From: Plantago elongata
Lineage: Eukaryota; Streptophyta; Magnoliopsida; Lamiales; Plantaginaceae
Direction: 5' to 3'
Assembly (NCBI GenBank): GCA_036897095.1
Contig: JAYMSP010000730.1
Span: 1 to 42,805, forward strand
DNA length: 42,805 bases
Positions within the stretch are counted from its first letter, which is position 1. Each line of letters begins with the position of its first letter. Position numbers and translations under genes: made by a program. The notes under the pieces are model-generated. The model was not told the DNA's origin. It made no database searches and worked only from the letters and a program-made list of their open reading frames with translations. Of the stretch, positions 1-10,900 are shown one piece after another.

Positions 1-879
1 TTGCCATACAAATGAATAGTGAATTAAGCTGGTCAACGCAAAAATGAATTTATGGACCTGGATATAATTGTTGATCTGAGTGGACCCATCTGCAACATGG
101 GCATCCTGCAGGGGGGTGTATGTAATTTTCCCTAAATATAATAATAATCTAACACTAGACATCAATTGTAAATTGTCTGGTGGTTAAGTAACTAGATGAT
201 GAGCATATTGACAAAGGATTGATTCCTAGATATGTGTAGTATTTTTTCAATTAAATTTATAACAAATAAAATAATATTTATAATTATTCTAATAATAATA
301 ATAATAAATAAAATAAATAAAAATAATAATTTAAAATAAATAAATTATAACTATTAATTTTTAATTTTGTATTTTTGAGGAAAATTTTGGTATTTTACTT
401 AATATTTTTATTTTTTATATTTAAATATTCATTTAGTGAATGGGCGATTACCTTTTCATCAAAAGGTAAATGGACGATCTTCATTCGTCAATTTGGCAAA
501 TCAATATAGAGCGTTCGATCAACGATCTAACAACACATGCTCATTTGTCAGTGTCAGGCAGGGCGAATGATGCCTGACTGTAAAAGAGCCCTATTTTTTA
601 TTGTAATTTAGAAGTTTTGAATTTGTAAATACTCGCCTTTTAAATAACAAATATGTAAAAACAAAAGATTCCACCGACCAGGCCTTGAGAACACTACCAT
701 AGTGGCATTTTGTTTATTACGGGGAGTGGTCTAAAGCTCAATACATCAGATACACCAATACACCAAATAGCTAGCAAGGCCAGAATGAACTAACATAAAC
801 ACTTGCAATGATTCACTGAACAAAAGGTATAGAAATAAAACCATGGAAAGTGCCAAACCGTTGGCTTCTTTTCGAGGAC
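1..879. other. AT-rich intergenic DNA, no gene seen
   Basis: No credible coding region is visible on either strand. Positions 250-430 are very AT-rich, with short AAT and AAAT runs. Around 430-595 there is a less AT-rich patch that ends in a sequence resembling a transposon terminus (GCCTGACTGTAAAAGAGCCC), but I could not find a matching inverted partner to its left, so I do not call an element. Confidence 0.5.
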
Positions 880-963
880 AACGAAGTGCAATTTAGTTAG
901 TAAGATGCTTCACTTTTAACTAATAGGTCGGGTTCGAGTAGTCCTTTGTCGTTTAAAAAAAAA
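880..963 (+). repeat. tRNA-like mini-SINE, copy 1
   Basis: This ~75-bp tRNA-like sequence is followed by a nine-base A run. It has a weak A-box-like segment (TTTAGTTAGTAAGATGC), then TAATAGGT and a B-box-like GGTTCGAGTAG, and ends CCTTTGTCGTTT(A)n. The same order of blocks occurs at 17777-17865 and 20442-20534. It is the most diverged of the three copies and I found no target-site duplication. It lies at the 3' end of a minus-strand RNase H fragment and probably inserted into it or next to it. Confidence 0.6.
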
Positions 964-1283
964 TGTTGTATGGTCCTCTCCGAGAAAGATACTAGCAGTT
1001 CCCGAAGATTGGCATACAAAGCGCACTGAACAGACAAATGATTCTTCTCATGCTTCATCCCTCTAATGACATCTAACCTGTTACCTTCCAAGACTAACTT
1101 CTAGCAGCCAAGTTGTTGGAATAGTACGATACCACAATGTACGAGCCGATAGGCTTCGGTAGTTGCCACATCGAGATGAGCATCGATCTTCTTGCACCAA
1201 GCCAATATTAATCCCGTATGGACATGGTCCCTCAAAACTGCTGCATTATCTCCCATGAGTCTCATCACATCATGTTTAGGCAC
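964..1283 (-). pseudogene. LINE-type RNase H domain fragment, broken
   Basis: The minus strand reads as an RNase H-like domain of the kind found at the C-terminus of plant L1-type LINEs (RVT_3). Recognisable pieces are GDNAAVLRDH, LILAWCKKIDAHLDVAT, TEAYRLVHCGI and LEGNRLDVIRGM, which follow the family order of first strand pair, EA-x-AL helix and the central ESDS-like strand. One in-frame stop at 1101-1103 separates two otherwise continuous halves, and no upstream reverse transcriptase is present. The 3' end runs into SINE copy 1. It is a relic and not a host gene. Host RNase H genes are less likely because the spacing and context match LINE debris. Confidence 0.65.
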
Positions 1284-2344
1284 GGATGCGTAAATTCACC
1301 TTATACCATCCTAACATGTCGTGGATTGCAAGGGCCATGAACAGTTTCAGGATGGATGCCCGGAGTACGAATCTCTACTATTCTAAAAGGAAACTAGCCA
1401 GGTAGTTATTACATCAATTAATTCAATTTTGACCAATTAAATGAATTTTAACTCTAAATTTCAAATTTAAAAATAACATTAAAAAGAAAAAAAGAAAGGA
1501 GAAGGTAGTTACACATATCTCCCACTACTTCAACAAATTTATATCTCTATTAAAAATTTATATAATATATACATTATAATTAAATTTATAATTAATTAAA
1601 TATAATTATATTTAATTTTAATATGAGATACGTATTTTTTGACACGTGAAACTCGAGTGCATAATTTTACTAGTAGGTATAAAAATGTTGGACCTGTGGA
1701 AAGAAGTAAAGTTTAGCAGCAAGCGAAATCTATCCTCATGTCTGACGTAATGACTTTGTTCCTAATTTTCCATATAGACTCCAGCTGCAAATTATAATTA
1801 CTTCAAATTCCTTGACATCCATAAGCAAACGCCATTAATCCAGTCACACATATTTGTTGCCTCAACATAAATGGCGGACACAATTTTTATTTTACCAGAG
1901 CCCAACATAGTGGCAATCCTGCAGCACGTAAGAGAGAGTTTCTTCATAATGATTGCAAACTCCTCACATTTCATCGTGTATCTCTATATGTAGACTATTC
2001 AGCTCACTGATTGTCGACAAGCCGACAAGGTACCCTCCAAAGGAAATTCAAATGCTTGATCTAGTTTGGGTTAAGGTTCCAAATAAAATTCCAATATTAC
2101 TTGATCACAATGGAAGTTAAACAGGCGCCTTCCCCCTGCATTTTATATTTTTGATCTATGCTTTATTTTTTCCAAAGGTTAAACATTTATGAATCATACT
2201 TCAAGATTCAAAATTATACATATGAAGAAGCTTAAGCACAAAATTTATAATATTTTTAATTATTTCGAGCAACTTATCGAGCTTTTGAGCCGAACTTTTG
2301 TATTCGAGCTCGACTCAAATATGCAATCGAGTTATAGTCTAAAG
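1284..2344. other. Non-coding intergenic DNA
   Basis: No gene is supported. It includes an AT-rich stretch (1400-1620) with no clear element ends. Positions 2255-2336 are rich in GAGCT and CGAG words (for example TTCGAGCTCGACTCAAAT); the same composition resumes at 2897-2945, so the MITE at 2345-2895 appears to be inserted in an older CTCGAG-rich repeat. Confidence 0.45.
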
Positions 2345-2895
2345 TAGGGGTGAGCAAATAATCCACCCAACCGACCCGTCCGCATCTCACCCACACCCGT
2401 CGATTATTTTTTTAGAAAAATTTATTCGGATTGAGTTTTTTACAACTTGTCAATCGGTGGGTGGGTGGTGGGTTGATTGGGTGCAACCCGCAACCACCCA
2501 CCATATAGTTACATAACAAAAAGTTTTATATATATAGGTGTGTGTGTGTGTTATGAATTAATTGTCCCTTAAATGCATATACATGGATACATAATAGATT
2601 AATAACAACAAAACTAGAGTTATTTCATATAAACTAAGTACATATATGAAAATGGTACATTATCATTTTACATTATTTTAATATTTTATTAATTTGATAG
2701 ATTATAATATATTTTAGTTGATGAATTATTTCACCCGCCAATTCACCTGCCACCCACTTGCTATTGTAATCACCCGAACTGCTGCAGGTCAAAAAATTAT
2801 TCCACCCGTTATGGGTCGGATAAATAATCACCCGCTATAGGTGGATTAGGTTGAATTTTTGTTAAACCCGACAATACCCGTCCTCGCTCACCCTA
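2345..2895. mobile_element. Non-autonomous hAT-like MITE
   Basis: The left end reads TAGGGGTGAGCAAATAATCC and the right end, read inward, begins TAGGGTGAGCGAGGACGGG, giving imperfect terminal inverted repeats of the hAT type. Both subterminal regions are rich in CACCC and CCCGAC words in opposing orientation. The 8-bp flanks GTCTAAAG and GTTTAAAC match at 6 of 8 bases, as expected for an old hAT target duplication. No transposase is encoded. A TG microsatellite lies near 2537-2551. Confidence 0.7.
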
Positions 2896-3009
2896 GTTTA
2901 AACTCAAACTCGAGCCGCTCGAAGAAAGCAATTTTGAAGTCAAGTTAGCAAAACTAAAAAAAAGTACGTGACTTTTGTGAAAAATTAGATCAACTTCACA
3001 TATTTTAGT

Positions 3010-3469
3010 GCTCCATCCATCTCAAATAATTTCAATACATAGGGGTTGACACATATTTTCAGTGAAAAATTAAAAATAAATGATAATATTTATAATAAGG
3101 TGGTAATGAGACGGTTCTTTCTTTTATTGATGTGGAGTAACTTAGTTGTATTTTTCTTGCACTTTCTCAGTCCCACAAAACTTTATAAAATTATCATTCT
3201 AGATGTTCTTGAGAAATTCATATTAAAAAAGAGATATTTAAGACAAAAGTTAATAAATAATTTTAAACTTATGTTAAAACATAAAAAGTACACTTGTTCC
3301 CCAATGAAAAGTACAATCTTTTCACTTTTACTATAATTTATTCAACTTTTTATCGAAAATTATGTGTCAATGCAAATATAAGAAGTTATCTGATACATAA
3401 AGATTAATGTATATAATTTAGAATGATTAAAAATAATAATTTTATAAAATTCTATCTGAGGAGCAGTAA
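3010..3469. mobile_element. Possible Stowaway-like MITE
   Basis: The left end reads GTGCTCCATCCATCTCAAAT, close to the Stowaway end CTCCNTCNNTCCCAAA, and the right end reads GAGGAGCAG. Both are flanked by TA, the Mariner/Stowaway target. The inner match between the ends is short, so this is a weak call. The inside is AT-rich with no convincing gene. Confidence 0.3.
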
Positions 3470-4387
3470 ATACTACCATCCCATATGTTTAATAGTGCAA
3501 GTATAGAAATTTATTAAACCACTCAATGTTTGTTAAGCATATGGTTTTGAATTAATATCCCAATACCAAAAAGAAAAGAAAAAAATGACATTAGATTAAC
3601 TAAAACCGTAAAACAACAAATTACAAGATTTCGCTATAAACTTTGGAACTGGAACCAAGCGCGAAGTGGTGCCAAATCTATCCTCTCTTAAGGGTTCATC
3701 TAATCGGGATGTAGCTGATGACTAATTCAGACGTTATTCTCTTCAATTGAAAATCACTTTAGTTTAGATTAATTCAGTTCAGTTTGACTTAGTTCAACTC
3801 GACTTATTTATAATTTATATCTTGCTTCAGTTCAATTCAATCCAATTAAATTTAGTAAATTTCAATTAAAAAGAATACGAACTAACATTTCAAAAGATTT
3901 GCTGCTTGGTTAAAACACCAAACAATTGGTACATAACACCGCTTATTTGGTACGTTGCCTAATAAAAGCTTTTTCTACAGATTATGAAATTATTTCACAG
4001 CTTATTTCACGCTTTAAGCTTATCTTGAAGACGTATGGGAAGATATCAATCAGATTTAGAGAGTCGATTTATAGTAGAATAAAAATAGACAACAAACATG
4101 TATATTACTTCAATAAAAAGATAGTCATATGATGTTTTATTTAAAAAATATAATTTTTATAACGATTTGTAAGTTCATATTTAAGTATATACGAAACTCC
4201 TAATAGACGTTATGTAACGACTCAACCACTAATCGATCGAACATGACAATTTTGACCAGCATCGTTATTCATGGACAACTATTCAGGTGAAATATGCTGG
4301 CTCCACTATACCAACACATATCCTTAGTCTCCCATGAACCTTGTCCCAAAAAATGAGGGAGCCAGGACTAGCGCAATCATCTATGAC
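3470..4387. other. Non-coding AT-rich DNA
   Basis: No gene seen. A run of repeated CAGTT/CAATT words at 3765-3870 looks like degraded repeat sequence but has no definable ends. Confidence 0.4.
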
Positions 4388-4927
4388 AATGGTGCACATA
4401 TGGTACGAAGTACTATCCGAATCAATCCGTTGTGCTCGGATTTGAATTCTGATTAACATATTTTGATTTTTTGGATTTCGGCTTAAATCCATGGATTCTC
4501 AAATTAATCCTATTCAATCAGAAATATTAAAAAATGCATCCTCCTAGCTTATCATCCTACCTTTCTTTGTGTTTTCACTAAACAACTTCTGCTATATGGG
4601 GAAAAAAGAAACAAATCTTGGAGACTTGGATACCAAAGCATAAAAATGTCCTCTAACATTTGGACACCAAAGCCATCTCCATTCAATCTTCTTCCAAATC
4701 CAGCCACCATCAGTCTCCACCATCATTTCCAGATCTACACATCGCTCCAGCCTCCCATTTCACCATTCTCTCTTCACACCTCCGTCTCCATTTCACCATT
4801 TCTTTGAATGTTTCTTAAAAGTTTGGATCTTTCGAATCAACTCCGGAAAAAAAGCCTGACCCAGAACCAGATCAATCCAAATCCGATTCGTTCATTCGGA
4901 CCGGATTGATCCGAATATGCACCCGTA
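4388..4927. mobile_element. Degraded inverted-repeat element, hAT-like
   Basis: The left side (from ATGGTGCACATATGG, through ATCCGAATCAATCCG and CTCGGATTTGAATTC) mirrors the right side read on the other strand (GGGTGCATATTCGG, ATCAATCCGGTCC, AATCGGATTTGGATT). The ends resemble the GGGGTGCATTCGG termini of plant hAT-like repeats. Flanks TCTATGAC and AGTATGAG agree at only 5 of 8 bases. The pyrimidine-rich middle (4660-4800) has no open frame of note. Confidence 0.45.
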
Positions 4928-5160
4928 AGTATGAGTACCATTCTCAATCTCTTCAAACTCTCTAAAACTTAACTTGAACTTTTGGGACCAAACTTAGTCT
5001 ACATGTAATTCTACTTGATTCCTTAATTTGCAAAGTTAAAACACATATAATCACTCAGGTTGGTAAACCTGCAGTAACTCGAGTCCCTCTCTTGATCCGA
5101 ATGTCCTTTTCTAGGTAAATATTTATCGTAAGTTAACTCAAATGACGAACTTGATTATAA

Positions 5161-5337
5161 AGTAATAATGTTGTTCAGTGCAGAACCTCTAAATGTTGTT
5201 CAGTACAGAACCTATCAATTCACCTATTGAATCTGTTGCAGCCTTGCAGGAGAGGTGAAGATGGTTACCTTGACGCCTCAGCTAGTGAGGAGGCGAGCAG
5301 GTGAAGGAGAGGTTCTGTATTGAACAACATTATTACT
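5161..5337. repeat. Strong 30-bp inverted repeat with a tandem left arm
   Basis: The 30 bases at 5161-5190 match the reverse complement of 5308-5337 at 28 of 30 positions. A second partial copy of the left arm follows at 5192-5213. RNA from either strand would fold into a hairpin with a ~117-base loop. The loop contains a smaller stem, CGCCTC with GAGGCG. No target duplication or gene is evident. Confidence 0.7.
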
Positions 5338-6999
5338 GAACAACTTGTGACATAAAGTTACGATAAATGCAACCGGAAGGATTCTGTTCCTGCCTGTAGA
5401 GCAGGTAACTGGTAAGTGAACTAAAGTGATAATAGATGCAATCAAATTATTCTCTTCCGCATGTAGAAGGTCATTTTGGGTAAGCACTAGCTACACAACA
5501 CCTTAATTTTAGTAGAGATAATAATAACAGGTACGATTAACGCATAAACACGGTATGCTAGTTTTTTACAAGGAAAACCAACAAGACTGATACGTGATAA
5601 AGAGAAAAAGTTGAAACATGCCTAACCTTTACAAATCAAGTACTCATGTATCGACAAATACAGAATATACTATTTAGTTTAAGACTTCATAATGCATGCT
5701 GGACTCATATGTTATGTTTGTTACACCAAGTTTCAAATGCTCAATGCAGTTCATGCAAATAAACGATAAATAACAAAAAATCATGCAGACCGGTTCAGAT
5801 TTGGGAGTTCTCAAAGTTAAGACCATAAACACTACATGAATGATATTAAGCAATATTGCGCATCTATTTTCCTTCGTAAGTGAACCACTAAGAAAGATCT
5901 CAGCAAATGAAAAAAAAAAAAAAAAAGAAGATTCTCCCGATTTCTAATGCTAATCCAAATCAAAATATCGCAAGTTCTATACCTAGACCAGGCTAGTTAG
6001 GATGCATTTCACAATAGGGTTCTGGTTACATAACATGTTTATTGTGAAAAGTATATGATTATAAGCTTCACAGTTTTCGTTTTTTTTCTTTTCCAAATAC
6101 ATCTATATACAGTAAAACCAATGACTTATGAGTAATTCCTTTTATTTATACAGTTGGATCTTCTACATCAGCTGATATTTCACAATCTGAAGGACTTCAA
6201 GCTTACCGGGTTATAATACAGAAATTAATATATGATCAGCATATATAACACGTGCTATCTAGATGAAATGCAGTCATTTATTCTGCCTTTTTCATGAAAT
6301 GATAAGAGAACATAACAACAAAGTTGAATCAGATAAGGAGGTTCCTCTACACACTTACAACTTTGAACTCTAAACTCTAAGGTCAACATAAATTAGCAAA
6401 ATCTAATAGAAAAGTTAGCTTTATCTGACTATAGAACTCATAGTCAGTCACGCAGGATAATCAAGAGATGCAGGATTTACATCGCATAACGGCTCAGAAA
6501 GTCAGAACATCATCACGGAATTAATCCGTGTTGAATTGTTAGATGACAGAATTAACAATCATCTCATAAAGCATCCGCTACAAGACAACAAGCTCAGTTC
6601 AAACTGATGTGCTATTCTTAACCCCGAGGAATTAAAGACCAAAATCCCAAATGACAAATCTAGTTATTCAATTACTAGAACTTAAGAAGTAGTATAGCCA
6701 ATTGAAAATTTGAGTTAGCACGTGTAATTTCGTATAGGCACTTCCAGAAACACAGTGCATAGTGTATGCATTTTAGAGGACTGCAATGCTTACATTGATT
6801 ATGAGCTAAGATCACCTTCAAGTGAGTAGTGATATTTCCCTAGCTATATTGTTGTTTGACATTCCAATTGAATCTAAAGCAAAGTCAATTAATTCACAGG
6901 AGATCGATCGATTAGGAATATGAACAGATTGAAACCATGTGAGACACAGTTATAGAGGTGATACAACATATAAAGCAGCAGGTACATAAAAGGAAAGGG
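5338..6999. other. Non-coding DNA downstream of the SKIP34-like gene
   Basis: I see no coding region or RNA gene. It contains an A run (about 5910-5926) and a T-rich stretch near 6076-6092. The part nearest 7000 is presumably the 3' untranslated region of the minus-strand gene. Confidence 0.4.
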
Positions 7000-7308
7000 C
7001 TAAATAGCAGCAGGTACCAAAAGCGAGGAGGAAGGAGAAGTAGATGAACAGAGGCGGCGCTGGTGATCGGCGTATTGACATCGGAGGTAGTTCTCGAGAA
7101 TCTCCATGACGGTGACAAACTTCTTCATCTCGTCGAGCTGTCGGCTGAGCTCGGCTTCCCTAGCTCTGGCTCGCTGGAGCCGCTCCTCTGTGTCGGCTAG
7201 GCGGTCTCTTAGGTTCTCCACAGCCAGCAGCCGGTTCTCGTTCTCCACACCCGGTCGAATTTCTCGGACTTCGTCTCTCGACGGCAATCGCTCTCTGCCG
7301 TAGCACAT
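7000..7308 (-). CDS. SKIP34: SKIP34-like small coiled-coil protein
   Basis: A 102-residue protein read from ATG at 7308. I chose this start because it begins MCYG, the N-terminus I recall for plant SKIP34 (SKP1-interacting partner 34); an upstream in-frame ATG would only add a threonine run encoded by the GGT microsatellite. Residues ~30-75 form an alanine/arginine/glutamate-rich amphipathic helix (NLRDRLADTEERLQRARARE, then AELSRQLDEMKKFVTVMEIL), predicted coiled coil, and this is the most family-like part. There is no signal peptide or membrane segment. SKIP proteins were named from interaction with the SCF adaptor SKP1, but SKIP34 lacks an F-box and its function is unclear. Identity rests on remembered family features and not on a search. 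Confidence 0.7.
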   Translation of the reverse strand: MCYGRERLPSRDEVREIRPGVENENRLLAVENLRDRLADTEERLQRARAREAELSRQLDEMKKFVTVMEILENYLRCQYADHQRRLCSSTSPSSSLLVPAAI

Positions 7309-7330
7309 GGTGGTGGTGGTGGTGGTGAGG
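7309..7330. repeat. (GGT)n microsatellite in the 5' leader of the SKIP34-like gene
   Basis: Six to seven GGT units lie directly upstream of the chosen ATG, read as CAC/ACC on the sense strand of the gene. In frame they would encode a run of threonines if the upstream ATG at 7356 were used. Confidence 0.8.
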
Positions 7331-7506
7331 TTGATTGATTGGGTTTCCGATTTCACTTGTACCTTGTAATGTCACTCAAACTTGTACCAGACGATTTTGT
7401 TTCTAATGGAACCAAATCGAATGGGTATATGCTAAAATTTACAGGACTACCCTCATTTTTTTTCTTTTCTACTAACAACACTACTCTCAACAAAAACTAG
7501 ATACAT

Positions 7507-7828
7507 TGTCAAGATATTAATTCTACAAACCATAAAACTTCCATCACTTCACAAAAGGAATAAGAGACCAATTCTAACCAAGTGTTGGAATATATGCAAA
7601 ATCGTGAGTTCAAGCATTACGTTTTATCATTAGATATTTAGCGCTTCTTATACATAACGGTTATATATTAGTTATTCTATTTATATTGCTCCGCATAGAG
7701 TTTTCCATTCATCAATTCGTAATTCTTCTGTAAACACAAATACTTTACTTCATCTTCTTCATCTATACAAAATCGACCACAGTTGTGTTGCATTTCTTTC
7801 TCTTCTTTATCAGTTCTACACTGTAACA
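7507..7828 (+). repeat. Left LTR of the copia element
   Basis: The LTR begins TGTCAAGATATTAATTCTAC and ends ...GTAACA immediately before the primer-binding site. Its first ~170 bases match 12147-12366 at high identity. A TATA-like TTATATATTA is at 7661-7670. Length 322 bp. Confidence 0.8.
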
Positions 7829-7841
7829 TGGCATCAGAGCC
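7829..7841 (+). other. Primer-binding site, initiator tRNA-Met type
   Basis: TGGCATCAGAGCC differs by one base from the usual plant copia site TGGTATCAGAGC and abuts the LTR end, as expected for minus-strand priming. Confidence 0.85.
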
Positions 7842-7966
7842 ATTTGGTCCTCCTTCAAGCTTCCCCTTCTTCGGAATTGCTTCAATTTCGCCCTCTGTCT
7901 TTTTTTCTTTCTTTCTATCTCCTCTTTCTCTAATCGATTATCTCAACCGTTTCTTGATTGCCATCG

Positions 7967-10900
7967 ATGGTGAATCCTCAATCCTTTGAAGCATCTGGTT
8001 CTATAAACTCAAACACCACCACCAATAACCCACCACCACCTCGCACATGGAACAACCTCATCACCTCACCCACCGAAGATCCCAACTCGTCGTTCTTCAT
8101 CCATGCCGGCGACTCCACTGCCCTTCGAGTCATTGCCGAGACATTCAATGGCGATAACTATCAGACTTGGCACACATCAGTTCTTATGGGATTTGAGGTC
8201 AAGAACAAACTCGGTTTCTTGGACGGTTCCATTCCGAAACCGCCTCCTACAGAGGTAATCCTTCATACTGCTTGGATTCGAGTTAATGGCTTGTTACATT
8301 CTTGGTTTCTATACTCTATTGTCCCTCAAATACGTCATACTATGCTTCATTCAACTCTACTAAGGAGGTTTGGGATGAGGTATTCCATCGCTATGTCAAA
8401 AGTGATGGACCTCGTGTTTTTGCACTAGAAAGATCTCTTAGTAATATGCATCAACAGAATCAATCCATCACCACTTTTTACAACATGTTTGGTACTCTTT
8501 GGGATGAGTACTGCACTCTTCGAGCGCAGAACTACTTTGAAGTGCAAGTACTATGGTTTCACAGGTCACACGACTGACAAATGTTTTCAGCTCATTGGGT
8601 ATCCACCCAACTGGAAAGGACCTCGAGGTCAGAGAAAGGCTCCACCTGATACAACATCATTTCCACACACACCACCTTCTGCATTTCAGGCCACTACCAC
8701 AAGTACTGCAACCACTTCCACTACTGCAGCCAATACAGATAGTTCTGATGACTTCTTCAACCCAGACATGTACCAGAAATACATTGCATTTGTCAAGAGT
8801 CAACAGGCTGCTACATCCCCTCACCATGCTGCTGCTATGATTACCTGCTCAGAACTTGACTCTACTCTGCCACAACCAACTCACACCATAAGTTGCTCTG
8901 TCTTTGCTTTAGCATCTCTTGGCTTATCTTCTGATTCTCAGGTGTGAAATTTTGACACTGGTGCCACAGACCATATGGTTTGTAATATGTCACCTTTTCA
9001 ATCACCTCCCACCCCAGTAGATATTAGCATTCACCTGCCTACTGGAGATACCAATAATGCCTTTCATAAGGGAAATGTTCTATTACCTAACAAACTACTT
9101 CTCAAACATGCTCTCTATGTTCCTGCTTTTAAGTTCAATCTTATCTCCCTTTCTCACCTGGCTAAATATGATAACATATGTGTTTTTATCACCGACGACA
9201 TTTTGGTTTTGTAGGACAAGTCTTCAAAGAAGATAGTTGGCTTATCTGATCTGATTAATGGGCTTTACCACCTAAGATCCACTATTGATTCCAATCTGCA
9301 CGTATCTGTGTCTTTTACTTGATCTGCCAACATTGTTACTGCCTCTTCTACTGGTACTATTCTTTGGCATCTAAGATTAGGACATTTTCCTCTAGATAGA
9401 TTGCACCATATTTCAGGAATTTCTATTAATACTTGTAATCTGAAACCTTGTGATGTATGTCAATTTGCTAAACAAAAACGACTTTCCTTCAATGAATGTT
9501 CCTTTATTGCTTCTGCCCCCTTCTCTTTAATACATATGGACATCTGGGGTCCCTTTAAACAAACTTCGTATGATGGTTTTCGATTCTTTCTTACCATTGT
9601 GGACGACTTTACTCGTTGCACCTGGATTTATCTCATGTCTCTTAAATCAGACACTAGAACACATATGGTTCACTTCTATAACTTTGTTCTAACTCAGTTT
9701 AACTCTAAAATTTGTTGCATACGCACTGACAATGGCATGGAATTTGCTTTTACTACATTCTTTACTCAGCATGGCATTCTCCATGAACGTTCTTGTGTGG
9801 AAACTCCACAATAGAATGTTCGTGTTGAACGCAAGCACCAACACATCCTGCAAGTTGCTCGTGCTCTATTGTTTCAATCTTCCCTCCCCATGTCGTTTTG
9901 GTCTGATGCCATTCACACTTCAGTGCACATTATCAATCGTGTTCCATCCATAATATTAAACAACAAGAGCCCCTATGAACTGCTATTTCACAAACCACTT
10001 TATTACTCAACTTTACGTGTTTTTGGTTGCTTGTGATTTGCCTCGACCCTTGCTTCAACCTGTTCGAAATTCGATCCTTGTGCTCGTAAATGTGTTTTTT
10101 TAGGATATTCCATTGGCTTTAAAGGTTACAAGTTGTATGACCTTACTACTCACACAACCTTTGTTTCCAGGGATGTAAAATTTTTGAAGATCGGTTTCCA
10201 TTCTCCACGTCCTGTGTACAAGCTTCAGATACACATACCACTACTTCTCCCACCCACACTGACATTGATCCATTTATCCTATATCAATCTACGCAGCTAC
10301 ACTCAGAATTTTCCCAATTCCAGACTAATACTTCCCCATCTACTGTCACCAATTCTACCACTTCTACTCAAAATGATAATACTATACCTCTAGCTCACTC
10401 TTCACCTACAGCTCCTACCAGAAAGTCCACCAGAACTAAAGCTCTCCATGATGCCTTGAGTCTATGAGTGCTCCCTTCCTCCATCTTTACAACATTCCCC
10501 TTTCATCAAACATTGCTAGTAGTAATGTGAATTATCCTATTGCTAATTATCTCTCTGTCTCTCAACTAACACCATCTTATGCAGCCTTTACTGCAACTCT
10601 TCCATCCTTCAGGAACCCAAGAAATATCAGTCAGCCTGTAAATACCCTGAATGGATCCAGGCTATGCAAGAAGAAATTTTTGTACTTGAATCCAACAATA
10701 CTTGGGCTCTCACTCCCCTGCCCCCTGGCAAACATACCATTGGATGCAAATGGATTTTTAAAATAAAGCTTAATCCTGATGGCACTCTCGACATATATAA
10801 AGCTCAGTTAGTAGCAAAGGGATTCACACAGGAAGAAGGTTTTGACTATTTCAACACCTTTTCTCCTGTCATCAAACTAACCACTGTCAAGCTTCTACTC

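Noticed and set aside
3046-3336. 96-residue plus-strand frame in AT-rich DNA
   Set aside because: Lys/Leu/Phe-rich composition typical of AT-rich non-coding DNA; lies in a possible MITE.
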